Shown: positions 45,102-54,384, counted from the stretch's first letter. The stretch is 64,000 nucleotides of DNA from Capnocytophaga sp. oral taxon 878 (GCF_002999135.1 NZ_CP027229.1:1890001-1954000); one strand, 5' to 3'. Notes: generated from the sequence alone by a model not told the origin. Translations and numbers: made by a program.

Positions 45102-46019
45102 ATGAATTTCCCTTTTTCTTATAGCTATTTTGGCAAAGACAGTGAAAAAATAGTCTTCGAACTTGACAATACCCCCTTTACAGTCGATATAGAAAGCAAA
45201 AACATAAAAAATCAAGTAGTAATATGTCATAATACTACCTTTAATGATGAGTTTCTAAGTGCTTTTGGAGAGGAAACCTATCAAAAAACACTCACTATCC
45301 ACAAAAAAGTCACCCATTTTAAGGTCAAACACCCCATAGCTAAAATCAATAACACTCTTTTCTCCTCCACAATACAAGTAGAAAAAATCCATATACGCTC
45401 CTTCTCAGATACCATCCGCACCACATTTATATATATCGAAACCCAAGGTGAAATTTTGCAACAAGATTTCAAAGTATTAGCCCATAGCTTAAATTTCCTT
45501 ACCGAAATGGGCTTTGTCATCATCAACAAAGAAAAACTACCACAATACCTCTCACTACAATCTCTCCCCAGTGATTTGTCACCCTCTATAGAAACCACCA
45601 ATATCTCCGAAATTTTAGCCCATAAAGGACTAATGTATATCGTCTGGGGCTTCATTCCTGCCTATTACCGACTCATTGTTACCCAAGCCTCCCTCTCCCC
45701 CTTCCCCATAGGTAAGCAAGTAGGACCTATAGGCTACGGAATTTTCTCCGAACCCTATGAAACACAAGCTATCATAACAGGTGAATCTTTAGAGTGTATC
45801 TATGAAGAACCTACCCTTTGCAACTCCTTTAACAATGCAGAATATAAAGGCTTTTCAGTGAAATTTTACGTATCAGGACGTATGGAAGGCAATGAAACCT
45901 ACGAAGCCCTCAATGCCTATATTCACATAGAGTTACACCAAGCCTCTCCCCAGCTATACGAACTCGACCTCATCGATCCCAAAGAAATATTTAATAACGA
46001 AATAGATAATGAGGGCTAA
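45102..46019 (+). CDS. Unknown protein, first gene of a small cluster
   Basis: 305 residues from the Met at 45102 (MNFPFSYSYFGKDSEKIVFE), chosen because the promoter sits just upstream. No signal peptide, no strong membrane segment; beta-rich by composition (VVICHNTTFNDEF, EKIHIRSFSDTIRTTF). The end is acidic (DPKEIFNNEIDNEG). Its stop overlaps the ATG of a small following frame by one base. Family not recognised; the cluster of small unknown genes after it resembles accessory or immunity-type arrangements, but this is only an impression. Confidence 0.6.
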   Translation: MNFPFSYSYFGKDSEKIVFELDNTPFTVDIESKNIKNQVVICHNTTFNDEFLSAFGEETYQKTLTIHKKVTHFKVKHPIAKINNTLFSSTIQVEKIHIRSFSDTIRTTFIYIETQGEILQQDFKVLAHSLNFLTEMGFVIINKEKLPQYLSLQSLPSDLSPSIETTNISEILAHKGLMYIVWGFIPAYYRLIVTQASLSPFPIGKQVGPIGYGIFSEPYETQAIITGESLECIYEEPTLCNSFNNAEYKGFSVKFYVSGRMEGNETYEALNAYIHIELHQASPQLYELDLIDPKEIFNNEIDNEG

Positions 46020-46144
46020 TGGACTATAATCAGTTTTATCAAATTTGCCAATCACTTGATTTTTTATCCAATATAGAACAACAAAAAGCCCTATGCTCAC
46101 TCCCGATTCTATTTTCTCACCCTCTCACCCCGATTATGCCCTGA
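46019..46144 (+). CDS. Small frame (41 aa), probably the 5' part of a frameshifted gene
   Basis: Starts by TAATG overlap with the preceding gene: MDYNQFYQICQSLDFLSNIE and so on, ending within the next frame. Between 46093 and 46144 both frames are open and read similar Ser/Pro-rich sequence (SLPILFSHPLTP against LTPDSIFSPSHPD). One frame change there would make a single protein of about 139 residues with 46093-46437. Confidence 0.45.
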   Translation: MDYNQFYQICQSLDFLSNIEQQKALCSLPILFSHPLTPIMP

Positions 46145-46437
46145 TAACAAATATTAGCAAAGTACCCAATGCCCCCTATTGTTATCGCGCTATTATGCTC
46201 GAAAATAAGTTAAGCCAAGAACTTATCCGCCTTTGTGAGGAATACCACCAATGTATAGAAACCTTTAGCCCTATTCTTGCCGATATAGCTGAAGAAAAAA
46301 TTGCCGCCTTTCAATTATGTCTTAAAGAAAACGCCACTAAAATATTTGATCTTAAAATTGAGGGTAATGAAGTAATATTCTATACCAAATACCGCTGTGC
46401 CGAAGGATTTTTAGACGATTATCGGTGGAATTTATAA
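46093..46437 (+). CDS. Unknown protein (114 aa)
   Basis: Residues SPSHPDYALITNISKVPNAPYC, then helical (ENKLSQELIRLCEEYHQCIE... ADIAEEKIAAFQLCLKENA) and a short C-terminal strand region (EVIFYTKYRCAEGF). Soluble and cytoplasmic by composition. May be joined to the 46019 frame by a frameshift. Family not recognised. Confidence 0.5.
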   Translation: MLTPDSIFSPSHPDYALITNISKVPNAPYCYRAIMLENKLSQELIRLCEEYHQCIETFSPILADIAEEKIAAFQLCLKENATKIFDLKIEGNEVIFYTKYRCAEGFLDDYRWNL

Positions 46438-46449
46438 AATATGTAAGAT

Positions 46450-46794
46450 ATGACAACAACACCCCAAAACAACAACACCCCTACAGAAACCATAACCCTT
46501 AATTGGGCTGAAATTAATGCACTCTTAAAACTGCTACACTTTGTTAAGTTTGAGTGCGATGACTTTGAAGCCGATATATTCAGAGGCAGCCCACTAATTA
46601 ACGAAGTTTTTAGAAAAGTATTAGCCATAGCTCCCTATCGTGAGTATCGTTATACCACTCTCAATAGCTATATAATGGAAATGATAGAGGCACGACTTAC
46701 CGATGATGAATATTATAATAACCTAACAGATAAGGAGAAAGAAACCTATTTAGCAGTACTGGCATATCCTTATCCTTTAAAAAAAGAAGAGTAA
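46450..46794 (+). CDS. Unknown protein (114 aa)
   Basis: MTTTPQNNNTPTETITLNWA start with a Thr/Asn-rich head, then a helical acidic domain (EINALLKLLHFVKFECDDFE...). Soluble. It follows the previous gene by 12 bp on the same strand, so probably the same transcript. Family not recognised. Confidence 0.5.
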   Translation: MTTTPQNNNTPTETITLNWAEINALLKLLHFVKFECDDFEADIFRGSPLINEVFRKVLAIAPYREYRYTTLNSYIMEMIEARLTDDEYYNNLTDKEKETYLAVLAYPYPLKKEE

Positions 46795-46802
46795 ATTAAT
46801 TT

Positions 46803-47020
46803 ATGGACAGATACAATCAAATACATCTTTGGATAGGTAGTAATTTTGAAAAAGAAGAAAACTACCTATAATATTTTTTACTTCTGAAGAAATCAACCTC
46901 AACCCTCGTGCGTCTTGGGCAGAGCTTTTGCAAATAGCTTTTATAAATAAGGAACAATATTTTCCTATAAGTAGATTAGCTTATGAAGAAGTATTACAAC
47001 ACCTAAAAAGCAACAATTAG
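46803..47020 (+). pseudogene. Frameshifted small gene
   Basis: MDRYNQIHLWIGSNFEKEENYL ends at a stop near 46871. Another frame then reads FFTSEEINLNPRASWAELLQ... to AYEEVLQHLKSNN and a stop at 47020. Together they suggest a gene of about 70-75 residues or a larger one with internal loss. The N-terminus (IHLWIG-x-NF) recalls small immunity proteins of polymorphic toxin systems, but I cannot confirm a family. Confidence 0.45.
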
Positions 47021-47029
47021 GTAAGATGC

Positions 47030-47935
47030 CTAATAATCTATTGTTCTCACACCGTGTATTCTTTTTTTCTTCTTTGGCTTAGGAGGTATAATATGAAGAT
47101 TTTTATCTCCATATTCATTGAAAAGGTAGGCTACTTGGGCAGTTTTATCACTTACTACATACCAATATTCACGAAGTTCTCCAAATAGTTCATACTCACT
47201 GGTTAGTATCCATACCAAGCCTTCTATATCCCAAGAAGGTGTGAACTGCAAGTGTGTAAGTGCATCTTTTTGTAGAGAAGGATAATTTTGCCTATAAGCT
47301 TCCACAATAGCAATTACCTTTTCACGATTTAACTTAGGGAAATTACCATTACGAAAAAGATGTTTATCAAAGCTTTTTATGTGCTTATATTTTTGAAGCA
47401 TCCAAACCATATAAAGCTGTGCTTTAAGTTCGTTTTGCAAAGCAGCATCAGCAAATCCCTCAGGGGTATAAATATCTTTATCTTCTATCTGTAAGCGCGT
47501 ATCAATAACACTAATAACTGCTTTCGAGAGTTGTAAGGCACAATTATTTTCTGGGTCAATAGCATATTGCAGCATACTTTTTAAAGACGCTACAAGTTCA
47601 TAAACTACCCTCTCATCAGGGTCAGGTAAATCTAAATGTAAAGTATCAACCGTTTGTAGGGTTTGGTAATAATCTAAAAGGGAATGAAGTGTTTTAGTAG
47701 CTTTTCCATCTACTATCTGCCAAAGGTAAGAAAGTATATTTTTGAAGAGTTTTATTTCATTTTCTTTAAAGAATTGGTGTATTTGTAATTGGCTTTGTTG
47801 CCATAGTTCTTCACACATCCAGCACCCCCAAGAAAGGGACCCTTTTTCAGGAATAGTAGCTATTTCAGTTTCAATAGTGTTTAAAAACGCTTTAAAACTT
47901 TCAGGTACTTTAATATTGGGTACAAAATCATTCAT
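47030..47935 (-). CDS. Unknown protein (301 aa)
   Basis: Met at 47935 (MNDFVPNIKVPESFKAFLNT) chosen; three residues earlier is possible. Soluble, helical; contains EKGSLSWGCWMCEELW (two Cys), an acidic-aromatic C-terminal part and a basic tail (PPKPKKKKRIHGVRTIDY). Convergent with the plus-strand cluster, ending 9 bp from it. No family recognised. Confidence 0.6.
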   Translation of the reverse strand: MNDFVPNIKVPESFKAFLNTIETEIATIPEKGSLSWGCWMCEELWQQSQLQIHQFFKENEIKLFKNILSYLWQIVDGKATKTLHSLLDYYQTLQTVDTLHLDLPDPDERVVYELVASLKSMLQYAIDPENNCALQLSKAVISVIDTRLQIEDKDIYTPEGFADAALQNELKAQLYMVWMLQKYKHIKSFDKHLFRNGNFPKLNREKVIAIVEAYRQNYPSLQKDALTHLQFTPSWDIEGLVWILTSEYELFGELREYWYVVSDKTAQVAYLFNEYGDKNLHIIPPKPKKKKRIHGVRTIDY

Positions 47936-47975
47936 CACTCTCACTAATTACTTATAGCTATTACCTATAAAAAAA

Positions 47976-48010
47976 AGAAAGTCCGATAAAAGAATTATCG
48001 GACTTCTTCA
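47976..48010. terminator. Terminator between candidate small RNA 2 and the 47030 gene
   Basis: Perfect stem AAGTCCGATAA / TTATCGGACTT with a five-base loop; A-rich and T-rich sides on the minus strand favour use in that direction. Confidence 0.8.
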
Positions 48011-48078
48011 TTAACCAACCAAAACTTTAAATTATGAAAACTATTATTTGAAGTTTACAATGAGCTACCACCCTCATT
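47976..48078 (-). ncRNA. Candidate small RNA 2 (about 100 nt)
   Basis: Begins just after a minus-strand promoter and ends at a perfect terminator. Near the 5' end CAATGAG and CTCATTG (48059-48080) form a 7-bp hairpin. A 16-codon frame (MRVVAHCKLQIIVFII) starts in that hairpin, so a short peptide leader is an alternative. Nothing else is coded here; it could also be the leader of 47030-47935, but the terminator would block that gene. Confidence 0.4.
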
Positions 48079-48084
48079 GCGATG

Positions 48085-48114
48085 CAAATGTACGAATAAT
48101 TCGTTAGTTGTCAA
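48085..48114 (-). promoter_or_regulatory. Promoter of candidate small RNA 2
   Basis: Minus-strand TACATTTG (48085-48092), 19-bp spacer, TTG (48112-48114). Confidence 0.6.
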
Positions 48115-48146
48115 GCAAAAATTCAAGTTTAACAAAAGTTTAATAT

Positions 48147-48172
48147 AAAAGGGGCTAAATAAGCCCCTTTTA
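48147..48172. terminator. purL terminator
   Basis: Hairpin AAAAGGGGCT / AGCCCCTTTT, 55-80 bp after the purL stop. Confidence 0.75.
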
Positions 48173-48225
48173 GCGTAATTTTAAATTTTATAATACAATT
48201 CTTTTTAAGATTTTGTTTGCCATTT

Positions 48226-51200
48226 TTATTCAGCATTACGTGCTTCAATCCACTTGCGGGCATTGATAAATGCCTCTAACCAAGGACTAACCGCTGTTTT
48301 TTCACTCGGATAGTACGCCCATTGCCAAGGGAAAACCGAACGCTCTATATGGGGCATCGTTACCAAATGGCGCCCTGTTTTGTCACATAACATAGCAGTT
48401 TTGTAATCAGAACCATTAGGATTGGCAGGGTACTCCTGATAAGCGTATTTACCTACGATATTATATTCGGCTTCTGCCAATGGCAAGTGGAATTTCCCTT
48501 CGCCGTGTGATATCCATACCCCTAAAGTACTACCTGCAAGGGTGGAGAGCATCACTGAGTTGTTCTCAGGAATGCTTACCGATACAAAGCCACTTTCGTG
48601 CTTGCCACTATCATTATGCCACATCTTGCCGTGCTCTGCGTGCTCAGGATTGATGACTTCTAATTCCATAAACAACTGGCAGCCATTGCAGATACCTACT
48701 GAAAGGGTATCGGGGCGGGCAAAGAAATTATCCAATGCTTTTTTAGCCTGCTCGTTGTAGAGCAAAGCACCTGCCCAACCTTTGGCACTGCCTAACACAT
48801 CCGAGTTAGAGAAACCACCTACAGCCCCTATAAATTGTACGTCTTCTAAGGTTTCACGTCCGCTGATAAGGTCGGTGGTATGTACGTCTTTCACATCAAA
48901 GCCTGCTAAGTAAAGGGCATTTGCCATTTCGCGCTCGGAGTTGCTACCCTTTTCGCGTATCACTGCCGCTATAGGGCGTTTGCCTGCGGGGCGTGCGGGT
49001 TTTTCGCCCGTGAAATGCGCTGGGAAAATGTATTGTAAAGGCTGCTCAGAGTAGTTTTGATAACGCTCGGTAGCCTTGTTGTTTTGAGTTTGTTGTTTGT
49101 CTAACAGATAAGAAGTGAGATACCACACATCGCGCAATTCGGGGATATTGAAATGGTACGATTTTCCGAAATGGTGAATGGTAAGTTCTTGTGAAGTAGT
49201 TACTTCACCTATATTAGCCCATTCTAAGAAGTGTGCTTCCAAAGTAGCTTCAATGCTGCTATCGGCTTGTATTACCACCCCTGCATTTTCAGCAAAAAGG
49301 GTTTTGACAAGGTCTTCATCGGCAGAGAGTCCGCTCAAATCAATGGTAGCTCCTAAGTCGTTTTCGGCAAAACACATCTCTAAAAGCGTTGTGATAAGTC
49401 CGCCGCTACCAATGTCGTGTCCTGCTTGTATTTTTCCTTCTTTTATGAGTGATTGTACTACGTTGAAAGCTGTTTTAAAGCCTTCGGCATCTGTTACGGT
49501 AGGGGCTTTATCGCCTATTTTGTTTAACACTTGGGCAAAAGCCGAACCTCCTAATTCAAAATGAGCGCCCGAGAAGTTGATATAATAAATGTTGCCTCCA
49601 TTGCGTTTCAATACGGGTTCTACCACTTTTTGTACCTCATTACAATGGGCAGCCGCCGAAATAATCACTGTACCTGGGGCTATTACATCACCACCGTCGG
49701 GGTATTTTTGTTTCATTGATAGGGAATCTTTACCGGTAGGGATATTGATACCCAATTCAATTGCGAAATTAGAAGCGGCTTCTACAGCTTCGTACAAACG
49801 TGCGTCTTCTCCTTTATTACGGCACGGCCACATCCAGTTGGCTGAAAGCGATACACTTTGCAAGCCGTCTTTCAGTGGTGCCCAAACAATGTTAGTCAGT
49901 GCTTCGGCAATGGCATTGCGACTGCCTGCGGTAGGACTGATGAGTGCCGTAAGAGGCGAATGACCAATACTAGTAGCGATTCCTTCTTTGCCATTGTAGT
50001 CCAAAGCCATAACTCCAACGTTGTTCAAAGGCAATTGTAGTGCGCCTGCACATTGCTGTTTGGCAACTTTGCCCCCTACACAACGGTCTACCTTATTGGT
50101 AAGCCAGTCTTTACAAGCCACACTTTCTAATTGCAGTACTTGTACCAAATAGTTCTGTAACTGACTTGCATAGTAGTGTAACTCTTCGTAATTAGTAACT
50201 ACTGTTTCATCGGTCATTACAGTTTTTGGCGAACTGCCAAAGAGCGCGCTGAGGTCTAAATCCATTGGGTGGGTACCTTTCTTTGCAGAAGCAATGCTAA
50301 AATGCTTGTCGCTGGTAACCACGCCCACTTCGTACATAGGCGCACGCTCACGGTCGGCAATAGTTTTTAGTTTAGCAATAGCCTTTTCGGGCAATACCAA
50401 TCCCATACGCTCTTGAGATTCATTACCTATAATTTCCTTGTCCGATAGGGTAGGGTCGCCTACGGGTAGTTTGTCTAAGTCGATTTTACCGCCGGTTTCT
50501 TCTATGAGTTCCGATAGACAGTTGAGGTGTCCGCCAGCTCCGTGATCGTGTATAGAAACGATAGGACTTTCGTCCGATTCTACCATTGCGCGAATCGCAT
50601 TGGCAGCGCGTTTTTGCATTTCGGGGTTAGAACGCTGTACGGCATTGAGCTCGATACCTGCGCCAAAAGCCCCCGTATTGGCAGATGATACAGCTGCCCC
50701 TCCCATACCGATGCGGTAGTTTTCACCACCTAAGATAACTATCTTGTCGCCTTCTTGAGGGGTGTGCTTTATGGCTTGTGAGGCTTTAGCATACCCCACG
50801 CCTCCTGCTTGCATAATCACTTTGTCAAAGCCTAATTTGCGTCCGCCTTCTTCGTGTTCAAAGGTAAAGAGAGAGCCCGTAATGAGTGGTTGCCCGAATT
50901 TATTACCAAAATCGCTTGCCCCATTAGAGGCTTTGATGAGGATATCCATTGGCGTTTGGTACAACCATTGGCGTTCAGCCATTCCTTTTTCCCAAGGGCG
51001 GTCTTCTTCTAATCGGGGGTAAGCCGTCATATATACCGCCGTACCTGCCAAAGGCAAAGAACCTTGTCCGCCAGCGAGACGGTCGCGTATTTCACCTCCC
51101 GAACCTGTAGCAGCGCCATTGAAAGGCTCTACAGTAGTAGGGAAGTTGTGAGTTTCGGCTTTGAGAGAGAGCACTGCCTCAAAAGGTTTTACTTCGTAGA

Positions 51201-51894
51201 AATCGGGTTTATCGGCACTTTTGGGTGCGAATTGGTCGACGGTAGCCCCTTGGATGAAAGCCACATTGTCCTTATAAGCGGAAACAATGCTATTAGGATG
51301 TTCTTGTGAAGTCTTTTTAATGAGTTTGAAAAGGGTAGAAGGCTTTTCCTCACCATCGATAACAAAAGTACCGTTGAAGATTTTATGGCGGCAGTGTTCG
51401 GAGTTGATTTGTGAGAAACCAAACACTTCTGAGTCGGTGAGTTTGCGCCCCAGTTGTTTAGATAAATTTTCTAAGTAGGCAACTTCTTCAGCGCTTAGTG
51501 CAAGCCCCTCTTGCTGGTTATACGCCTCGATATCATCAATTTCAAGTGTTGTTTGTGGGGTGATAGCTATGGTAAAGCTATCTTGAGTAAGACCGTTGTA
51601 TTGCTCAAAGAGCATAGGGTCGAAAGGGGTATCGGGGTTGGTTAGTTCGTGGAACTCTTCGATGCGGGTAATTCCATGAATATCCATATTCTGGGTAATT
51701 TCCACAGCATTGGTACTCCAAGGGGTAATCATTGCGGCACGAGGCCCAATGAAAGTGCCACTAAGGGTAGGCTGGTTAAGTTGTTGGGCATTGCCAAACA
51801 GCCATTTCAGTTTGTTGAGGTTGGCCTCAGAGAGGGTAGCTTCGGTAGCTACCACATAGATAGTGTTTTTTGGGTTTTTAAAGAAGAGAACCAT
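48226..51894 (-). CDS. purL: Phosphoribosylformylglycinamidine synthase (large, single-chain)
   Basis: 1222 residues from the Met at 51894 (MVLFFKNPKNTIYVVATE); upstream in-frame Mets lie before the promoter. Fourth step of purine synthesis, FGAR + Gln to FGAM. N-terminal PurS-like part, two AIRS-type halves (SLKAETHNFPTTVEPFNGAA ... DHGAGGHLNCLSELIEETGG) and a C-terminal glutamine amidotransferase domain with nucleophile Cys in VGICNGCQLFMEL and the His-x-Glu in ISHGEGKFHLP. This is the long type known in gammaproteobacteria, eukaryotes and Bacteroidota. No frameshift. Confidence 0.97.
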   Translation of the reverse strand: MVLFFKNPKNTIYVVATEATLSEANLNKLKWLFGNAQQLNQPTLSGTFIGPRAAMITPWSTNAVEITQNMDIHGITRIEEFHELTNPDTPFDPMLFEQYNGLTQDSFTIAITPQTTLEIDDIEAYNQQEGLALSAEEVAYLENLSKQLGRKLTDSEVFGFSQINSEHCRHKIFNGTFVIDGEEKPSTLFKLIKKTSQEHPNSIVSAYKDNVAFIQGATVDQFAPKSADKPDFYEVKPFEAVLSLKAETHNFPTTVEPFNGAATGSGGEIRDRLAGGQGSLPLAGTAVYMTAYPRLEEDRPWEKGMAERQWLYQTPMDILIKASNGASDFGNKFGQPLITGSLFTFEHEEGGRKLGFDKVIMQAGGVGYAKASQAIKHTPQEGDKIVILGGENYRIGMGGAAVSSANTGAFGAGIELNAVQRSNPEMQKRAANAIRAMVESDESPIVSIHDHGAGGHLNCLSELIEETGGKIDLDKLPVGDPTLSDKEIIGNESQERMGLVLPEKAIAKLKTIADRERAPMYEVGVVTSDKHFSIASAKKGTHPMDLDLSALFGSSPKTVMTDETVVTNYEELHYYASQLQNYLVQVLQLESVACKDWLTNKVDRCVGGKVAKQQCAGALQLPLNNVGVMALDYNGKEGIATSIGHSPLTALISPTAGSRNAIAEALTNIVWAPLKDGLQSVSLSANWMWPCRNKGEDARLYEAVEAASNFAIELGINIPTGKDSLSMKQKYPDGGDVIAPGTVIISAAAHCNEVQKVVEPVLKRNGGNIYYINFSGAHFELGGSAFAQVLNKIGDKAPTVTDAEGFKTAFNVVQSLIKEGKIQAGHDIGSGGLITTLLEMCFAENDLGATIDLSGLSADEDLVKTLFAENAGVVIQADSSIEATLEAHFLEWANIGEVTTSQELTIHHFGKSYHFNIPELRDVWYLTSYLLDKQQTQNNKATERYQNYSEQPLQYIFPAHFTGEKPARPAGKRPIAAVIREKGSNSEREMANALYLAGFDVKDVHTTDLISGRETLEDVQFIGAVGGFSNSDVLGSAKGWAGALLYNEQAKKALDNFFARPDTLSVGICNGCQLFMELEVINPEHAEHGKMWHNDSGKHESGFVSVSIPENNSVMLSTLAGSTLGVWISHGEGKFHLPLAEAEYNIVGKYAYQEYPANPNGSDYKTAMLCDKTGRHLVTMPHIERSVFPWQWAYYPSEKTAVSPWLEAFINARKWIEARNAE

Positions 51895-52011
51895 CTTTTC
51901 AATTAATAATTTACAATTAATAGTTAACAATAAGGAGGTAGCTTTTAGTATATAGTTCCTTTGATCATTTTTGCCAAAGGTCGTAGTACGAAGAGCCATT
52001 AAAAACTTTGG

Positions 52012-52041
52012 CAAAGGTACAAACTTTTTTTTAAATAACAA
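52012..52041 (-). promoter_or_regulatory. purL promoter
   Basis: Minus-strand TACCTTTG (52012-52019), 19-bp spacer, TTG (52039-52041). The leader is about 110 nt; I see no purine riboswitch-like fold in it. The -33 element lies within the last codons of the neighbouring gene. Confidence 0.7.
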
Positions 52042-52378
52042 CGAGTGGGTAAATTATGATAAGAACGGCATCGGTTATTAAAAGTTTTTTGAGGTGTTGA
52101 GGATGATAATAGGCTATGGCACTATGCAAGATTCGGCTTATGAAAAACAGCACTCCAAAAGCAAAAAGCCAATATGAATGAGGATTGATAGGTGTGCTGA
52201 AATTTAGGTGGAGAAACTGTGATAAATCACGAGAAATACCACAGGTGTGGCAGGGCAGATTATAAGAGACTTGGTAGTTGCAGTGCAAAGGCAGAGAACT
52301 ATAGCGGAAATAGGCTGCTATAGCTGTGAGAAATATTACCAATAGGACATTGGCTAAGAGGTATTGCTTATTATTCAT
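52031..52378 (-). CDS. DUF2752 membrane protein
   Basis: 115 residues, three membrane segments (about 5-23, 68-88, 95-113). The family motif P-C-x-x-C-G-x-(S/T)-R is seen as PCHTCGISR (about 43-51). The family is widespread in Bacteroidota and of unknown function. It overlaps the next upstream gene by 8 bases; the two often occur together. Confidence 0.8.
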   Translation of the reverse strand: MNNKQYLLANVLLVIFLTAIAAYFRYSSLPLHCNYQVSYNLPCHTCGISRDLSQFLHLNFSTPINPHSYWLFAFGVLFFISRILHSAIAYYHPQHLKKLLITDAVLIIIYPLVVI

Positions 52379-52709
52379 TAGGGTGAGGCTGGGGTGGTGA
52401 GGGCGGCAACCGTTGTTCTTTATAAAGCATTATTTTGCGTGCTGTTACGTAGATGATAGCTTGTGAGCCCCCTATGGCTGTTGCTACTGCTGAAAGTATT
52501 AAGGCTGCTATTGCAATAGCTTTGTTAGTTTGGCGCTTATAGGTAAGGTAGAGTGCTATAGCCGAAAACACTAAAGCTGCAGCCCCCATAAAAAGTGATA
52601 AAACACCAACACAAGGGACTACAGCAAACATAAAACTAACGACTCCCATTACTAAGGCTATTACACTAAGAGTAATAGCCAAAGGGTCATCTTTTTTTAT
52701 TATTAACAT
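52371..52709 (-). CDS. DUF4190-like membrane protein
   Basis: 112 residues with three hydrophobic segments (about 9-30, 34-56, 63-87) and a Pro-rich cytoplasmic tail (RLPPSPPQPHPNE). Small-residue rich segments (GVLSLFMGAAALVFSAIAL) fit the DUF4190 group. Overlap with the DUF2752 gene suggests a common complex or pathway; none is known. Confidence 0.65.
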   Translation of the reverse strand: MLIIKKDDPLAITLSVIALVMGVVSFMFAVVPCVGVLSLFMGAAALVFSAIALYLTYKRQTNKAIAIAALILSAVATAIGGSQAIIYVTARKIMLYKEQRLPPSPPQPHPNE

Positions 52710-52909
52710 CCTACTATTGACAATTGATAATTAACAAAAAAACAATCTCAGTTTTAATTATTTCAAAGGAGGGAATAAGTAATTTTAGTCCTTCCTGATT
52801 TTGAGTTGTTATATAAATTAACGCGCAAATGTAGTAAAAATATTGTAATTGGATTTAGCTGGAAATAAAAAACTTTGATAAAATGTAATTGCTTGTTCGT
52901 CTCAATTTG

Positions 52910-53599
52910 CTAATTAGCAAATTTTGCGATTAGCTCTTCTGAGCGTTTGCGCCCTGCTAAATAGTTAGGATCAAGCTCTATGGCTTTTTGTAGATAGGCA
53001 AGGGCTTGGGAGCGGTATTTGCGCTGAGGGTGCTGTTTTGCCCACGCCCAATATACAAAACTCATTATTTTCCAAGAGGCGTACTCGGGGTGTTGTGCTT
53101 GCTTGCGTATGATATTTTCAAAATCGATTTTGGCTAAAGCACGCTTGCGGAAGTAAAACCAAGGTAGATTTTCGGCTACGCTACCGCGCATAAACTCGGG
53201 GAGATAGTGTATTGCCCCATACTTCTGTATTGTTATTTCAAAGAGTTGGAAACTTTTGCCAATGAGGGAAAGCTTAAAAGTTTCGGCAGCTACTAAAGCC
53301 ATTGCTGAAGCCTTATAGGAGAGGATAAAAGGCTGTAAAGCCTCTGAGGCTTGGGGATGAGCTTCGCAGTCTGATAAAACGGTGAGGCTTTTTTGTGCAT
53401 AGCCTTTGTAGTGCTTATTGAAAAAACCTAAATTAAGGGCTACTTCGTGATAGATAATTCCTAAGCGTACTTTGTTAAGCAAGGAAGGAGTTTCCTTATA
53501 CTCAGTTTCAACTTCGGGAAGTTTGGATTGCAGGAGGTTGTTGTCGATGAATTCCATTACATCGTCTAAGGCGATTTGATACTCATTAAGTGTAGTCAT
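52910..53599 (-). CDS. Unknown helical protein with C-terminal TPR-like repeat
   Basis: 229 residues, soluble. The end (QALAYLQKAIELDPNYLAGR) is a recognisable tetratricopeptide motif; the rest is helical. A -7 element TACTTTTG is seen on the minus strand at 53625-53632, 26 bp upstream. The stop lies in a TTTGCTAATTAGCAAA palindrome (52907-52922). Role unknown. Confidence 0.65.
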   Translation of the reverse strand: MTTLNEYQIALDDVMEFIDNNLLQSKLPEVETEYKETPSLLNKVRLGIIYHEVALNLGFFNKHYKGYAQKSLTVLSDCEAHPQASEALQPFILSYKASAMALVAAETFKLSLIGKSFQLFEITIQKYGAIHYLPEFMRGSVAENLPWFYFRKRALAKIDFENIIRKQAQHPEYASWKIMSFVYWAWAKQHPQRKYRSQALAYLQKAIELDPNYLAGRKRSEELIAKFAN

Positions 53600-53665
53600 T
53601 ACGTGTTCTTTTTAAAATTCGGGGCAAAAGTACAGCGTAATGAGCTTTCGTGTTGTTGACTTAAG

Positions 53666-54250
53666 TTAAGATTTTTTGGTGTGCATACGTTTTTGTAATC
53701 GGCTTAAGCTTTCGGGACTGATACCTAGAAGATTGGCAATGTACTTTTGAGGCACCCGCTGAAAGAGTTCTGGGCGTGAGCGCAACAAGTGCTGAAAACG
53801 TTCTTCGGGTTTATCGGCGGCGAGGTACATAGCGGTATCGGTCGCACGTTGGAGGATTTGTTCTGCCATTAGGCGTCCGAAAGTTTCGAAGTTATGATGC
53901 TTGGTATAAAGAGCAAAAAGGTTTTCTTTAGTGATGCTATATACGGTAGTTTCCTCTAAGGCTTGCAACGAGAGATTGGAAGGAGAACCATTATTAAAAC
54001 TCATAAAAGCGGTAGTCCATTGGTTTTCTAGAGAAATATCACAGGTTTTTTCATTGCCGTCATCTTTGGTGTGAAAATGGCGAACGCAACCTTTGACAAT
54101 AAAAAAGAGATGCTTACAAGGCTGAGGTGCCTGTAAAAGCATTTCTTTTTTGCCAAAAACACGTTCGGTGAAATACTGATCGACTGCATTGAGTTCTTCC
54201 TCGGTAAAAGGAAGAGCTTGCTGAAAATGTTTTTTTAGAGAATCAAACAT
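53666..54250 (-). CDS. Crp/Fnr-family transcriptional regulator
   Basis: 194 residues from the Met at 54250 (MFDSLKKHFQQALPFTEEEL). Cyclic-nucleotide-binding-like beta-roll at about 20-120 (LLQAPQPCKHLFFIVKGCVRHF); the C-terminal helix-turn-helix (VPQKYIANLLGISPESLSRLQKRM) is at about 165-190. No Cys cluster for an Fe-S centre, and the full Arg/Ser cAMP motif is missing, as is typical for these Bacteroidota regulators. Ligand and targets unknown. Confidence 0.85.
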   Translation of the reverse strand: MFDSLKKHFQQALPFTEEELNAVDQYFTERVFGKKEMLLQAPQPCKHLFFIVKGCVRHFHTKDDGNEKTCDISLENQWTTAFMSFNNGSPSNLSLQALEETTVYSITKENLFALYTKHHNFETFGRLMAEQILQRATDTAMYLAADKPEERFQHLLRSRPELFQRVPQKYIANLLGISPESLSRLQKRMHTKKS

Positions 54251-54308
54251 AATGTTATTTGATCTGTAGCTTACCATTATAAAAATTACTGAATTTGGTG
54301 ATTTTCCA

Positions 54309-54379
54309 ATAAAACTCGCCGTGATGCGAGGTGCATAGGATGCTTGCAGCACGGAGAGTTTTTTATTGCATATTGTGCT
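54309..54379. repeat. Stem-loop element, copy 1
   Basis: About 70 bp: AAAACTCGCCGTG ... GATGCGAGGTGCATAGG ... GCACGGAGAGTTTT, then TATTG...TTGTGCT. The outer arms (CTCGCCGTG / CACGGAGAG) pair with one mismatch. Lies directly after the chimeric pseudogene at 54385. Confidence 0.75.
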
Positions 54380-54384
54380 ATGAG

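Noticed and set aside
49178..49963. Plus-strand frames of 128 and 124 codons opposite purL
   Set aside because: Complementary to conserved purL codons; no independent support.
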